64,000 nt of DNA from Synechococcaceae cyanobacterium. Lineage in GTDB: Bacteria > Cyanobacteriota > Cyanobacteriia > PCC-6307 > Cyanobiaceae. The stretch is from positions 1 through 64,000 of the forward strand of contig CANCJV010000011.1 of the NCBI GenBank assembly GCA_947378425.1. Direction: 5' to 3'. The position numbers were made by a program, and so were the translations under genes. How positions within the stretch are numbered: position 1 is the stretch's first letter; each line of letters opens with the position of its first letter. The notes beneath the pieces are model-generated. The model saw nothing but the letters and a program-made list of their open reading frames with translations. It had not been told where the DNA came from and did no database searches. Positions 1 through 8,810 of the stretch are shown piece by piece.

Positions 1-2326
1 CCGGCACCCGCTTGCCCAGGCCACTGGCACGGGCCCCCAGCACCCAGGGGCCCTCGCTGGCGGCGAGGATCTCCTCAGCCCCCTCGCCGGCGTCGCCCTC
101 GTCGTCGGCGTGCTCGGAACTGGCGACGCGATCGGCCAGCTCCGCCGGCAACACGTCCATGCTGACCAGCCGGTCCGCTTCGCGCAGGTTCATGGCACGA
201 ACCCCGCGGGCCGTGCGTCCCAGGGGCCGCAACTCTTCATCGCTGAGGCGGAAGTGGATCGTCATGCCCTTGAGCGAGCCGATCAGCACACTGTCGCCGG
301 GCAGGGCGAGCCGTACCCAGCGCAGATCGTCGCCATCTTCCAAGGAGATGGCGATCAGACCGTTGGAGCGGATGTTGCTGAAGGCGGACAGGCGCGTGCG
401 CTTCACATAGCCGCCACTGGTGAGCATCACCAGCTGCACGTCGTCTTCAAAGGCGCTCACCGACAACAGGGAGGTGAGCGCCTCCTCCCTGGGAATCGGC
501 AGCAACTGCACGATCGGCGTGCCCTTGGCGGCGCGGCTGCACATCGGCACCCGATAGGCCGGCAGGGAATAGACCACGCCGCGATCGGAGAAGAGCAGCA
601 GGGCATCGTGATCGTTGCAGCTGATGAACAGCTTCACCGCCTCCTCGCCCTGGCTCTTGGTGCCGGCCTTGCCGCGGGTGCCGCGGCTGGTGGCCTCGAA
701 CTCACTGACCGGCATGCGCTTGAGATAGCCGGTCTCGGTGAGCATCACCACCGAGCGCTCATTGGCGATCAGATCGATGTCCTCAAGGCCCCCTTCAAGG
801 TCGAGGATCTCGGTGCGACGCGGCGAGTCGTAGCGGCTGCGGATCGCCTGCAGCTCCTCGACGATCAGGGCAAACACCCGTTCACGGTGAGCCAGGATGT
901 CTTTGTAGTCGGTGATCTTGGCCAGCAGATCCTCGTGCTCGAGGCGGATCTTGTCGGCCTCCAGGGCCGTGAGCCGCCGCAGCTGCATCTGCAGGATGGC
1001 ATCGGCCTGAAGGTCGCTGAGGCCGAACTGCTCCACCAGCCCCCGCCGGGCCGTGGCCGTATCGGCGGCAGCCCGGATCAGCACAATGATCGCGTCGAGA
1101 TTGTCGAGGGCGATCAGCAGACCCAGCAGGATGTGATCGCGCTCTTCAGCCTTGCGCAGCAGATAGCGGGTGCGGCGCTCGATCGTCTCGACCCGGAAGT
1201 CGAGAAACACCTCCAGCATGCGGCGCAGGGTGAGCACGATCGGCTCACCATTCACCAAGGCCAGCATGTAGGCGCTGAAATTGCTCTGCAGGGGCGTGAG
1301 CTTGAACAGGTTGTTGAGCACCACCTGGGGGTAGGCGTCCCGGCGCAGTTCGATGACGATGCGCATGCCATCGCGATCACTCTCATCGCGGATGTCGGCG
1401 ATGCCATCGAGCTTCTTGTCGTTGACCATGTCGGCGATGCGCTCGATCAGCGCCGCCTTGTTGGTCTGATAGGGGAGTTCGGTGATGATCACCGCATCGC
1501 GATCGGGGCGTCCCTTGGCCTCGACCGTCTCGATGTTGGCGACGCCCCGCATCGTCACCGAGCCGCGGCCGGTGGCATACATCTCGCGGATGCCGCGCCG
1601 ACCGAGGATCTGGCCGCCGGTGGGGAAGTCGGGCCCTGGAATGATCGCGGTCAGCAGCCGATCGTCGAGCTCGGGGTCGGCAATCAGGGCCAGCAGGCCA
1701 TCGATCAGCTCGGTGAGGTTGTGGGGGGGAATGTTGGTGGCCATCCCCACGGCGATGCCGGTGGAGCCGTTGAGCAGCAGCTGCGGAATCCGCGCCGGCA
1801 TCACGGTGGGCTCCTGCTGGGATCCATCGAAGTTGTCGATGAAATCGACCGTTTCGCTCTCGATGTCCTCCAGCAGGCTGTCGGTGGTCAGGGCCTGCAG
1901 GCGCGATTCGGTGTAGCGCATCGCCGCCGGTGGATCGTTGTCGACCGAGCCGAAGTTGCCGTGGCCATCGACCAAGGGCATGCGCATCGAGAAGTCCTGG
2001 GCCATGCGCACCAGGGCGTCGTAGACCGCCGTGTCGCCATGGGGGTGGTACTTACCCAGCACCTCACCGACCACACGGGCGCACTTGCGGTAGGGCCTGT
2101 CGCTGGTGAGGCCCAGTTCGTACATCGCGTAGAGGATGCGCCGATGCACCGGCTTGAGGCCATCGCGGGCATCGGGCAGGGCCCGACCCACGATCACGCT
2201 CATCGCATACTCCAGGTAGGAGCGCGACATCTCGTTACGGAGGTCTGTCTGGATGATCCGTCCGTCGGATTCACCGGGTCCTTTTGGTTCGTCCGAAGAG
2301 CCGGTGGGTCCGGTGGGATCCGCCAT
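1..2326 (-). CDS. gyrA: DNA gyrase subunit A (3' end cut by window edge)
   Basis: GyrA is the breakage-reunion subunit of DNA gyrase, which introduces negative supercoils with GyrB. About 775 codons are visible and the stop lies beyond the left edge. The first residues read [16 protein letters not shown], then the conserved core. The catalytic tyrosine is in AMRYTESRL (about residue 138). The quinolone-determining stretch reads [17 protein letters not shown], so Thr sits where E. coli has Ser83 and Asp is kept at the Asp87 position. The GyrA-box position, near 670-700 of the window, reads RGTRGKAG, a variant of QRRGGKG. The ATG at 2326 was chosen because the next upstream ATG, 4 bases away, is out of frame. 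It is transcribed divergently from the DUF39 gene across about 66 bp. GyrA rather than ParC is the likely call, as cyanobacteria usually have gyrase. Confidence 0.95.
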   Translation of the reverse strand, partial: MADPTGPTGSSDEPKGPGESDGRIIQTDLRNEMSRSYLEYAMSVIVGRALPDARDGLKPVHRRILYAMYELGLTSDRPYRKCARVVGEVLGKYHPHGDTAVYDALVRMAQDFSMRMPLVDGHGNFGSVDNDPPAAMRYTESRLQALTTDSLLEDIESETVDFIDNFDGSQQEPTVMPARIPQLLLNGSTGIAVGMATNIPPHNLTELIDGLLALIADPELDDRLLTAIIPGPDFPTGGQILGRRGIREMYATGRGSVTMRGVANIETVEAKGRPDRDAVIITELPYQTNKAALIERIADMVNDKKLDGIADIRDESDRDGMRIVIELRRDAYPQVVLNNLFKLTPLQSNFSAYMLALVNGEPIVLTLRRMLEVFLDFRVETIERRTRYLLRKAEERDHILLGLLIALDNLDAIIVLIRAAADTATARRGLVEQFGLSDLQADAILQMQLRRLTALEADKIRLEHEDLLAKITDYKDILAHRERVFALIVEELQAIRSRYDSPRRTEILDLEGGLEDIDLIANERSVVMLTETGYLKRMPVSEFEATSRGTRGKAGTKSQGEEAVKLFISCNDHDALLLFSDRGVVYSLPAYRVPMCSRAAKGTPIVQLLPIPREEALTSLLSVSAFEDDVQLVMLTSGGYVKRTRLSAFSNIRSNGLIAISLEDGDDLRWVRLALPGDSVLIGSLKGMTIHFRLSDEELRPLGRTARGVRAMNLREADRLVSMDVLPAELADRVASSEHADDEGDAGEGAEEILAASEGPWVLGARASGLGKRVP

Positions 2327-2392
2327 GCATGACCGCCTGAAGCAGGGTGCAGTCTACCGAAGGCCCCTACAACCGGCTCGATCGGCCGCAGG

Positions 2393-3574
2393 ATGGATCC
2401 AATGAGGGGGGATACGGGCGCCTCACTGGCCCCGCGCAGCGAGGCGGAGCTGCGACAGCGGCAGCGGCAGGGCTGCTTGCGGGTGCGGGTCGCCGCCGAT
2501 TTTCAGCAGCTGGTGCGGCAGCAGGGCCTCAGCCAGGCCTATGGGCAGACCGATGTGGTGGTGGCGGCCAACGCCGAGTTCAGCGATCAGGCCAGCCTGC
2601 ATCTCAGCCTGGGCGCCACCGACCCGCCGATCCGGCTGCGGGATCCCCAGCTCGACGGCGTGGCCGGCCTGGCCGGCGGCGCCGGCAGCGATCTGGTGCT
2701 GCCGATCGCCGGGGCTCGCTCCGATGGCCAGCGGCACGGCGGCGCCCAGGTGCTGGCCGCCCTGCTGGCCGGGGAGAGCGTCGAGGTGAGCGCCGTCGGT
2801 GAGGTCACGCCGCTGCAGCCCCGCCGCGAACTCAACACCCGCATCAGCCGGGAGCAGATCGGCATGGGCCGCCTGCTGCTGCACCGGGCCATCGGCGAAA
2901 ACGGCCTGGTGGCGGTGAGCAGCGCCGAAGGCCTGCTCCGCAGCCCCTATGGCCCCCTGCTGGGCCCCTGGGCCAATGCCCTCTACACCTGCGGTGGCGC
3001 CGACAGCATCGGCCTGGTGATGCCAGGCCTGAGCCTGCTGGGGCCCGGTTCGCCGGTGTTGGTGGGCGGGGCCATCGGCTGGGTGGTCGGCAGCGGCAGC
3101 TCCCACCAACCCCAGCCGAGGCGCCTGGCCAGCGGCCATGCCCGCTCCCCGGGAGCTGTGGCGGCGGTGAGCGTGGATCTGCAGGACCTCGACCCCCGCT
3201 GGCTGCGGGCGGCCTACTTCGAGGGCCATGGCAGTGCTCTGCTGGTGGCGATCGCCGCGCCTGTCCCTTTGCTCAACGGCACCATCGCCCGCCAGGCCGC
3301 CGCCAGCGATGAGGAACTGGAGGCCCCGGTGCTCGACATCGCGATCCCCAGGCGGATCAAGCCCAGCTTCGGCGGGGTTCCCTACAGCGCCCTCAAGGCG
3401 GGATCGATCCAGGTGGACGGCCGTCTGATCCCGGCGGCGCCGGCCCACAGCCCGCGGCTGGCGGCGGCGATGGCCGCCGAGCTGGTGGAGCGCCTGATCG
3501 ATGGTCGTTTCCCGCTGCGGCTGCCGCTGCAACCCCTGTCCCAACGGCCCGGCCTGATCTCCCTGGAGGCCTGA
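2393..3574 (+). CDS. DUF39 (COG1900) homocysteine-biosynthesis-type protein
   Basis: The 393-residue product matches the DUF39/COG1900 family from memory. Recognisable parts are the central LYTCGGADSIGLVMPG segment, the glycine-rich GPGSPVLVGGAIGWVVG loop with a following GSGSSHQP, and the C-terminal FGGVPYSALKAGSIQVDG block. In methanogens, DUF39 proteins take part in making homocysteine from aspartate semialdehyde and a sulfur donor. Cyanobacterial members are usually annotated only by that similarity. The ferredoxin-like partner domain of some archaeal versions is not visible here or in the neighbouring genes. An in-frame ATG at 2402 is an alternative start. The gene is divergent from gyrA and followed 70 bp later by a CAAD-domain gene. 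The family call is fairly sure; the enzymatic role in this organism is inference. Confidence 0.75.
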   Translation: MDPMRGDTGASLAPRSEAELRQRQRQGCLRVRVAADFQQLVRQQGLSQAYGQTDVVVAANAEFSDQASLHLSLGATDPPIRLRDPQLDGVAGLAGGAGSDLVLPIAGARSDGQRHGGAQVLAALLAGESVEVSAVGEVTPLQPRRELNTRISREQIGMGRLLLHRAIGENGLVAVSSAEGLLRSPYGPLLGPWANALYTCGGADSIGLVMPGLSLLGPGSPVLVGGAIGWVVGSGSSHQPQPRRLASGHARSPGAVAAVSVDLQDLDPRWLRAAYFEGHGSALLVAIAAPVPLLNGTIARQAAASDEELEAPVLDIAIPRRIKPSFGGVPYSALKAGSIQVDGRLIPAAPAHSPRLAAAMAAELVERLIDGRFPLRLPLQPLSQRPGLISLEA

Positions 3575-3644
3575 AGCGCTGTCGGCGCGGGCGGGACGCT
3601 GCCGGCAAAACGGCCGTAAGCTCCGCCCAGCCCAACCCGTTCCC

Positions 3645-4475
3645 ATGGCCGAGACCCCCCTTTCACCGGATCCCGCCCCCGGCGAGAACGCTGCTGTCGA
3701 CGCCACCGCTGCTGTCGACGTCGCCGCCCGTGGCGATGGTGAAGGGGCTGGCGACAACAGCGAGGGCGAAGCCCCCTGGACTGCCGATGGATCCAGTGCT
3801 GAAGGCTCCTGGCAGCAGGCCCCGGCTGAAGCCACGCCCAGCGCCTCCCTGGACGGTTCTCTGAGCGCTGCCGAGGCCGCGCCCCAGGACATGACAGAGC
3901 CCCTGGACAGCGACGTTCAGCCGCAGGCGGCGCCCGAGGCGAAGGCCCCATGGTCCACGCCAGCGCCGACCCCTCCCTGGGGAACGGCCTCCACCGGAGC
4001 GGCAACGGCGCCAGCCGTCAGCCAGGCCGCAGCCCCCCCCGCCGAATCCCTACCGCCTGTTGAGCCCCAGGTCCCAGTCGAACCCCTGGTCGCCCCCCCC
4101 GGCATCGCCACCACGATCGCGGTGCCGCCCCTGGAGACGGGCGCCGGGATCGCCGGCGAGGGGGGGGAATGGGAGCTGCTGGTGGGCAAACTCAATGCCT
4201 GGTTCAGCTCCGGCGAGCTCAACAGGCAATGGCAGCGGATCCGGGGGCCCCTCAAGGGTGTGGCACTCCTGATCGCTGCGATCCTGGCCCTGCGGCTCTA
4301 CGCCACCGTGGTCGGCAGCATCGATCGCATCCCCGTGGTGTCGGGGCTGCTGGAGCTGACCGGCCTGATCGCCCTGGTGCACTTCGGCCTCACCAGGATG
4401 GTGCGAACCCAGGAGCGCGAGCAGGTGCTGGCCAGCTGGAAACAGCACTGGCAGGCCTTCCTCGGTCAGGACTGA
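3645..4475 (+). CDS. CAAD-domain thylakoid membrane protein
   Basis: The 276-residue protein has a long N-terminal half (about 1-170) rich in Ala, Pro, Glu and Ser with no clear fold. A C-terminal CAAD domain of about 100 residues follows. CAAD (cyanobacterial aminoacyl-tRNA synthetase appended domain) carries two close membrane helices, here around GVALLIAAILALRLYATVVG and VSGLLELTGLIALVHFGL, flanked by amphipathic helices ending in WKQHWQAFLGQD. The family also includes plant CURT1 proteins that bend thylakoid membranes. No synthetase domain is attached, so this is a free-standing CAAD/CURT1-like protein. The long disordered N-terminus is unusual, as stand-alone cyanobacterial versions are often much shorter. 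Its start ATG at 3645 is the only good candidate. Confidence 0.8.
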   Translation: MAETPLSPDPAPGENAAVDATAAVDVAARGDGEGAGDNSEGEAPWTADGSSAEGSWQQAPAEATPSASLDGSLSAAEAAPQDMTEPLDSDVQPQAAPEAKAPWSTPAPTPPWGTASTGAATAPAVSQAAAPPAESLPPVEPQVPVEPLVAPPGIATTIAVPPLETGAGIAGEGGEWELLVGKLNAWFSSGELNRQWQRIRGPLKGVALLIAAILALRLYATVVGSIDRIPVVSGLLELTGLIALVHFGLTRMVRTQEREQVLASWKQHWQAFLGQD

Positions 4476-4489
4476 GGGAAGCGCAGTCC

Positions 4490-4535
4490 AACCGGGCCGC
4501 AGCAGCGCCGCCACCTGCTCTGCTGCGGCCCGGTT
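4490..4535. terminator. 16-bp perfect hairpin between CAAD gene and guaB3
   Basis: Positions 4490-4505 pair perfectly with 4520-4535 around a 14-base loop. The stem is GC-rich (AACCGGGCCGCAGCAG on the left arm). It lies 15 bp after the CAAD gene stop and about 30 bp before the guaB3 start. No clean T-run follows, so it may be an intrinsic terminator of weak type, an mRNA-stabilising 3' hairpin, or a 5'-leader structure for guaB3. Confidence 0.6.
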
Positions 4536-4566
4536 GATAGTTTGGCTCGAGTGCGTCCTGCCTCCG

Positions 4567-5730
4567 GTGAACCTTCAGCTCGGTCGTTCCCGAACCGTCC
4601 GCCGCGCCTACGGCATCGATGAGATTGCCCTGGTCCCCGGCGGTCGCACCGTCGATCCGGCGGTGACGGACAGCAGCTGGACCCTTGCCGGCATCCGCCG
4701 CGAGATTCCGATCATCGCCAGCGCCATGGATGGCGTCGTCGATGTCGACATGTGCGTCGCCCTAGGCAAGCTGGGTGCCCTGGGGGTGCTGAACCTGGAG
4801 GGGGTCCAGTGCCGCTACGACGATCCCAATCCGGTGCTGGACCGGATCGCCGCCGTCGGCAAGGAAGAATTCGTGCCGCTGATGCAGGAGCTCTACAGCC
4901 AGCCGGTGCGCGAAGACCTGATCCGCCAGCGGATTGCCGAGATCAAGCAACAGGGAGGCATCGCCGCCGTCAGTGCCACCCCGGTGGCGGCCCTGCGCTT
5001 CGGCAAGGCGATCGCCGAGGCCGGCGCCGATCTGTTCTTCGTGCAGGCCACCGTGGTCTCCACCGAACACATCGGCCCTGAAGGCCAGGACACCCTCGAT
5101 CTCGAGGTCCTCTGCCGCGAGATGGGGGTGCCGGTCGTGCTCGGCAACTGTGTCACCTACGAGGTGGCCCTGCAGCTGATGCGGGCCGGGGCCGCCGGCG
5201 TGATGGTGGGCATCGGCCCCGGCGCCGCCTGCACCTCCCGCGGCGTGCTCGGCATCGGCATTCCCCAGGCCACGGCCGTGGCCGACTGCGCCGCCGCCCG
5301 CGATGACTACGAGCGCGAGAGCGGCCGCTACGTGCCGATCGTGGCCGACGGCGGCATCGTCACCGGCGGTGACATCTGCAAGTGCCTGGCCTGCGGGGCC
5401 GACGCGGTGATGATCGGCTCACCGATCGCCCGGGCCAGCGAGGCCCCCGGCCGCGGTTTCCACTGGGGCATGGCCACCCCCAGCCCGGTGCTGCCCCGCG
5501 GCACCCGCATCAAGGTGGGCACCACCGGCAGCCTCGAGAAGATCCTGCGCGGGCCCGCCGGCCTCGACGACGGCACCCAGAACCTGCTGGGCTGCATCCG
5601 CACCTCCATGGGCACCCTCGGCGCCCGCACGATCAAGGAGATGCAACAGGTGGAAGTGGTGGTCGCCCCGTCCCTGCTCACCGAGGGCAAGGTGTACCAG
5701 AAAGCCCAGCAACTGGGCATGGGCAAGTAA
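4567..5730 (+). CDS. guaB3: GuaB3-family IMP dehydrogenase
   Basis: The product belongs to the IMP dehydrogenase family, which oxidises IMP to XMP with NAD in guanine nucleotide synthesis. It is 387 residues long and lacks the CBS pair present in canonical IMPDH, as expected for the actinobacterial and cyanobacterial GuaB3 group. The active-site loop reads GIGPGAACTSRG with the catalytic Cys, followed by GIGIPQATAVADC. The phosphate site reads VPIVADGGIVTGGDICK. The chosen start is GTG at 4567, giving VNLQLGRSRTVRRAYG, the usual N-terminus of this family. Upstream in-frame codons fall inside a strong hairpin and look untranslated. The gene is followed by the small RNA yfr1 and then trxA, a conserved cyanobacterial arrangement. 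Confidence 0.9.
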   Translation: MNLQLGRSRTVRRAYGIDEIALVPGGRTVDPAVTDSSWTLAGIRREIPIIASAMDGVVDVDMCVALGKLGALGVLNLEGVQCRYDDPNPVLDRIAAVGKEEFVPLMQELYSQPVREDLIRQRIAEIKQQGGIAAVSATPVAALRFGKAIAEAGADLFFVQATVVSTEHIGPEGQDTLDLEVLCREMGVPVVLGNCVTYEVALQLMRAGAAGVMVGIGPGAACTSRGVLGIGIPQATAVADCAAARDDYERESGRYVPIVADGGIVTGGDICKCLACGADAVMIGSPIARASEAPGRGFHWGMATPSPVLPRGTRIKVGTTGSLEKILRGPAGLDDGTQNLLGCIRTSMGTLGARTIKEMQQVEVVVAPSLLTEGKVYQKAQQLGMGK

Positions 5731-5786
5731 GGAGACCCCACCCGAGTCTCACCTCAGGACGAGACCGCCTCAGGGCGAGATGGAGG

Positions 5787-5792
5787 TAGCCT
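5787..5792 (+). promoter_or_regulatory. Putative -10 box of yfr1
   Basis: The hexamer TAGCCT ends 6 bases before the G at 5799 proposed as the Yfr1 transcript start. No convincing -35 element was picked out. The placement rests only on spacing and similarity to a TANNNT box. Confidence 0.4.
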
Positions 5793-5798
5793 ACAGAT

Positions 5799-5858
5799 GT
5801 GGGGGCTCCGGCTCGCACACTCCTCACACCCCCCGGCCCGGCGCGTCCGGGCTTTTTG
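5799..5858 (+). ncRNA. yfr1: Yfr1 small regulatory RNA
   Basis: Yfr1 is a short trans-acting sRNA found in almost all cyanobacteria, known in picocyanobacteria between guaB and trxA. It has a 5' hairpin, an unpaired CU-rich stretch with the ultraconserved ACUCCUCACAC, and a 3' terminator hairpin. All three parts are visible. A 5' stem can form between GTGGGG (from 5799) and a CTCGCAC stretch ending near 5818, with a bulge. The exact motif ACTCCTCACAC is at 5819-5829. The terminator stem is GCCCGG (5836-5841) with CCGGGC (5847-5852), followed by TTTTT. The inferred length is about 60 nt, in the known range. Its motif base-pairs with translation start regions of outer-membrane porin mRNAs in Prochlorococcus. 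The 5' end is inferred. Confidence 0.88.
5836..5858 (+). terminator. Intrinsic terminator of yfr1
   Basis: A 6-bp perfect GC stem (5836-5841 with 5847-5852) has a 5-base loop and is followed by five T and then GTC. It forms the 3' end of Yfr1 and may also stop guaB3 readthrough before trxA. Confidence 0.85.
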
Positions 5859-5962
5859 TCTTTGCGATCACCTCGCCTTAAGGCCTGCAACACCATTGCC
5901 CCTCCGGTTGGTAGCACCGGAACGGCGTTGCTAGATTCCCCAGACCCGAACCCCACGAAAGG

Positions 5963-6286
5963 ATGTCCAGCGCTGCCGCCGTCTCCGACGCTTCTTTCGA
6001 GCAGGACGTTCTGAAAAGCGAGGTGCCCGTGCTGGTGGACTTCTGGGCCCCCTGGTGCGGCCCCTGCCGCATGGTGGCTCCGATCGTCGACGAGATCGCC
6101 AAGGAGTTCGAGGGCAAGATCAAGGTCTTCAAACTCAACACCGACGAAAACCCCAACGTCGCCAGCCAGTACGGCATCCGCAGCATCCCCACCCTGATGC
6201 TGTTCAAGGGCGGCGAGAAGGTCGACACCGTCGTCGGTGCCGTGCCCAAGACCACCCTCTCCGGCACCATTTCCAAACACCTCTGA
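5963..6286 (+). CDS. trxA: Thioredoxin
   Basis: This 107-residue protein is a typical m-type thioredoxin that reduces target disulfides, with electrons from ferredoxin- or NADPH-thioredoxin reductase. The redox-active site WCGPC is at residues 31-35 and the cis-proline loop reads RSIPT. Length and both motifs fit the essential TrxA of cyanobacteria. It starts at the ATG at 5963, about 105 bp after yfr1. The next gene begins at its stop codon, so the two are probably co-transcribed. Confidence 0.97.
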   Translation: MSSAAAVSDASFEQDVLKSEVPVLVDFWAPWCGPCRMVAPIVDEIAKEFEGKIKVFKLNTDENPNVASQYGIRSIPTLMLFKGGEKVDTVVGAVPKTTLSGTISKHL

Positions 6287-7362
6287 GCCCCGTTCCTCCC
6301 GCCGCCGCCAGCCCCCGCAGCCCCCTCCAGGCCCTGGCCTCCCAGCTGGAAGGCCATCCGCAGCGGCGCTTCATCGAGCATGCCGTCATCTCCCTGCTGG
6401 AGGTGGCGCGCGATGAGAATGAAGCCGATGCCTGGCGATTGGTGAGCGGCTGCCTGGCCGACATCAGTGAGGCCCTGGAGGTGTTCCGGCCGCGTCGGGC
6501 GGCCCGCAAGATCACCGTCTTCGGCTCGGCCCGCACCCAGATCCAGGATCCCTGTTACGTGCTGGCGGAGCAGGTGGCCCGCCTCGCGGTGCAGGCCGGC
6601 TTCGAAGTGATGACCGGCGCCGGTGGTGGCGTGATGGAGGGAGCCAACAGCGGCGCCGGCTGTGACCACAGCATCGGCCTCAATGTCGATCTGCCCTTCG
6701 AGCAGCACGCCAATCGCTTTGTCAGTGCCTGTGAAGGCCGGCTGCTGTTCTTCCGCTACTTCTTCACCCGCAAGCTCTTCTTCCTGCGCGAGAGCGATGC
6801 CCTGCTGGTGATGCCCGGTGGCTTCGGCACCCTCGATGAACTGTTCGAGTGCCTGACCCTGATCCAGACCGGTCGCACCCCACCCATCCCCTTGGTGCTG
6901 CTGGCACCCGCCGGCGACGATTTCTGGTGCCAGTGGAAGCAGAGCATCCACCAGGTGCTGGCCGAACGGCAGCTGATCTCGCCGGAGGACGTCGATCTGA
7001 TCGTCGAGGCCAGCTGCGCCGAGGAAGCGGTGGCCCGCATCAGCCGCTTCTACCGGGTGTTCCACAGTGCCCGCCCCGGCGAAGACCGCACCGAGCTGCT
7101 GCTGAATGCGCCGATCCCGCGGGAGCTGCTGCCCCGGTTGAACCATGACTTCGCCGACATGCTGGCTGAGGGAGCGATCCAGGCCGGTGAAAGCGTCGAC
7201 GACAATGGCCTGATGGTCCCCTGTCTGCGCCTGCGCCTCGACAAGCGACGGGTTGGTCGCCTGTACCAGTTCATCGACCACCTCAACGGCCTGGATCTGC
7301 CCGCCAGCCCCGCCCTCGATCGGCCGGCCGCCCGGGTTCCCCAGGCCTTCGTGCAGCCATGA
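6283..7362 (+). CDS. LOG/TIGR00730-family Rossmann nucleotide-binding protein
   Basis: The product carries the lysine-decarboxylase-like/LOG fold signatures [11 protein letters not shown] and [13 protein letters not shown]. Related enzymes hydrolyse cytokinin riboside monophosphates or other nucleoside monophosphates to the base and ribose-5-phosphate. A helical N-terminal region of about 70 residues and a C-terminal region of about 90 residues flank the core, as in the larger bacterial version of the family. The start is uncertain. The conserved-looking sequence reaches back to the trxA stop, yet no ATG, GTG or TTG occurs in frame before about position 6400. The coordinate given is a CTG whose last bases overlap the trxA TGA. 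The 3' end overlaps hisH by 4 bp (ATGA), suggesting translational coupling. The true substrate is unknown. Confidence 0.8.
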   Translation: MSPVPPAAASPRSPLQALASQLEGHPQRRFIEHAVISLLEVARDENEADAWRLVSGCLADISEALEVFRPRRAARKITVFGSARTQIQDPCYVLAEQVARLAVQAGFEVMTGAGGGVMEGANSGAGCDHSIGLNVDLPFEQHANRFVSACEGRLLFFRYFFTRKLFFLRESDALLVMPGGFGTLDELFECLTLIQTGRTPPIPLVLLAPAGDDFWCQWKQSIHQVLAERQLISPEDVDLIVEASCAEEAVARISRFYRVFHSARPGEDRTELLLNAPIPRELLPRLNHDFADMLAEGAIQAGESVDDNGLMVPCLRLRLDKRRVGRLYQFIDHLNGLDLPASPALDRPAARVPQAFVQP

Positions 7363-7982
7363 GCCGCATCGGTCTGATCGACTACGGCATGGGCAATCTG
7401 CATTCGGTGCAGCGGGCTTTTGAGCGCCTCGAGGCCGAGATCATCCCGATCCACGGCGCCGCCGCCATGGAGGGCTGCGATGCCCTGGTGCTGCCGGGGG
7501 TGGGCTCCTTCGATCCCGCCATGGAGCGGCTGCATCAGGGCCAGCTGGTGGAAGCGATCCGGGCCTCCTGCGCCGCCGGTCGCCCCCTGCTCGGCATCTG
7601 CCTGGGGCTGCAGCTGTTGTTCGAGGGCAGCGATGAGGGCACCAGTCCCGGTCTGGGCCTGCTGGCCGGCCGGGTGAAGGCCCTGCCCAAAGTGCCCCAC
7701 CATCCGATTCCCCACATGGGCTGGGCCCCCCTGCTGCCCGGGGTGGCCAGTCCGCTGCTCGCCGCCGAGGACCACGACGCCTGGGTGTATTTCGTCCATT
7801 CCTACGCCGCCGCCGCCGACAACCCGGACAGCGTCACCGCCTGGGTGGACTGGGCCGGCACGCCGGTGACGGCGGCCATCTGGCAGGACACGATCGCCGC
7901 TTGCCAGTTCCATCCGGAGAAGTCCGGCCCCATCGGCGTGGCGATGTTGCGCCGCTGGCTCGACTGGGTGGCCAGCCGGTGA
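7359..7982 (+). CDS. hisH: Imidazole glycerol phosphate synthase, glutaminase subunit
   Basis: HisH supplies ammonia from glutamine to HisF in the fifth step of histidine synthesis, forming IGP and AICAR. The 207-residue protein is a class I glutamine amidotransferase. The nucleophile is Cys81 in GICLGLQ, the oxyanion strand is GVGSF, and the catalytic pair is His185 and Glu187 in CQFHPEKSG. The ATG overlaps the preceding stop by 4 bp, and its own stop overlaps the rsmD GTG by 4 bp. No other histidine gene is in the window, which is normal for cyanobacteria because their his genes are scattered. Confidence 0.95.
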   Translation: MSRIGLIDYGMGNLHSVQRAFERLEAEIIPIHGAAAMEGCDALVLPGVGSFDPAMERLHQGQLVEAIRASCAAGRPLLGICLGLQLLFEGSDEGTSPGLGLLAGRVKALPKVPHHPIPHMGWAPLLPGVASPLLAAEDHDAWVYFVHSYAAAADNPDSVTAWVDWAGTPVTAAIWQDTIAACQFHPEKSGPIGVAMLRRWLDWVASR

Positions 7983-8668
7983 GCCTGCGACTCAGCGGTG
8001 GACGCCGCCTGCAGAGCCCCCCCGGCGAGCTGGCCAGGCCCACGGCGGCCCGGGTGCGCCAGGCCGTGTTCAATCTGCTGGCGCCGGAGCTGCCGGGTTG
8101 TCGCTGGCTCGACCTCTGCTGCGGCAGCGGCGTGATGGCCTGCGAGGCCCTGCAGCGGGGGGCCCGCCAGGTGGTGGCCGTTGAGCGGGACCGCCGCATC
8201 GCCGCCGTCGCCCGAGCCAATCTGTCGGCGGTGGCCGGCGGCCTGAGGCGCCAGGATCCGCCCCCGTCGATTGAGGTGGTACAGGCTGAGGTGCTGTCCT
8301 GGCTCGCTCGACCCCTCCCCGGCGATGCGGCGTCCAGAGACGGCAGGTTGAAGGGCGATGGGACCAGGGGCCAGGGCGGAGCCAGGCAGGGAGCTCCCGG
8401 AGGCATCACTGGGCCCGGCACTGCCGGGGATACCGCGAAAAATCCGGCCCAGGGCTTCGATCTGATCTACGCCGACCCACCCTGGCCCGCCGACCTGCAC
8501 AGCGCCATCGCCGCGGCCGTGGCCCGGGGCGGCTGGCTCGCCGCCGGCGGCACCTTGGTGTGGGAATGCCCCAGCGATCGGCTGCCCGCCCCTCCAGCCG
8601 GCTGGCGGCTGCGGGACAGCCGCCGCTACGGCGGCAGCACCGTGGTCTTGCTGGAAGCTGATTCCTAG
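7979..8668 (+). CDS. rsmD: 16S rRNA (guanine-N2) methyltransferase RsmD family
   Basis: RsmD methylates G966 of 16S rRNA in the small subunit. The 229-residue product begins SLRLSGGRRLQSPPG and then has the diagnostic RPTAARVRQAVFNLL. The SAM-binding motif is LDLCCGSGVMACEAL, and the catalytic motif is YADPPW in place of the usual DPPY. The GTG at 7979 was chosen because it gives the normal family N-terminus and a 4-bp overlap with hisH. Oddly, about 45 residues rich in Gly, Ala, Arg and Pro (about 8311-8455) sit between the SAM-binding half and the DPPW motif, where other family members have a short loop. The insert keeps the frame, so the enzyme is probably functional. Confidence 0.87.
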   Translation: MSLRLSGGRRLQSPPGELARPTAARVRQAVFNLLAPELPGCRWLDLCCGSGVMACEALQRGARQVVAVERDRRIAAVARANLSAVAGGLRRQDPPPSIEVVQAEVLSWLARPLPGDAASRDGRLKGDGTRGQGGARQGAPGGITGPGTAGDTAKNPAQGFDLIYADPPWPADLHSAIAAAVARGGWLAAGGTLVWECPSDRLPAPPAGWRLRDSRRYGGSTVVLLEADS

Positions 8669-8810
8669 GAGCTCCTGGCTGGAGGCTGATGCCCAGAGCC
8701 AGGAGGCTGGGGCCTACGTGCTGGAAACTGCTGCCCTTTGAACCCGGACAGAACCCAGGCAGTGGCACTGACGTGCAGCGTTCTGGCAGTGGGCGGCTTC
8801 AGGCCGGGAC

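Noticed and set aside
110-2332. 740-codon open frame on the plus strand over gyrA
   Set aside because: It is the antisense shadow of gyrA. The minus strand has the full GyrA motif set, while this frame is rich in His, Gln and Gly without any motif.
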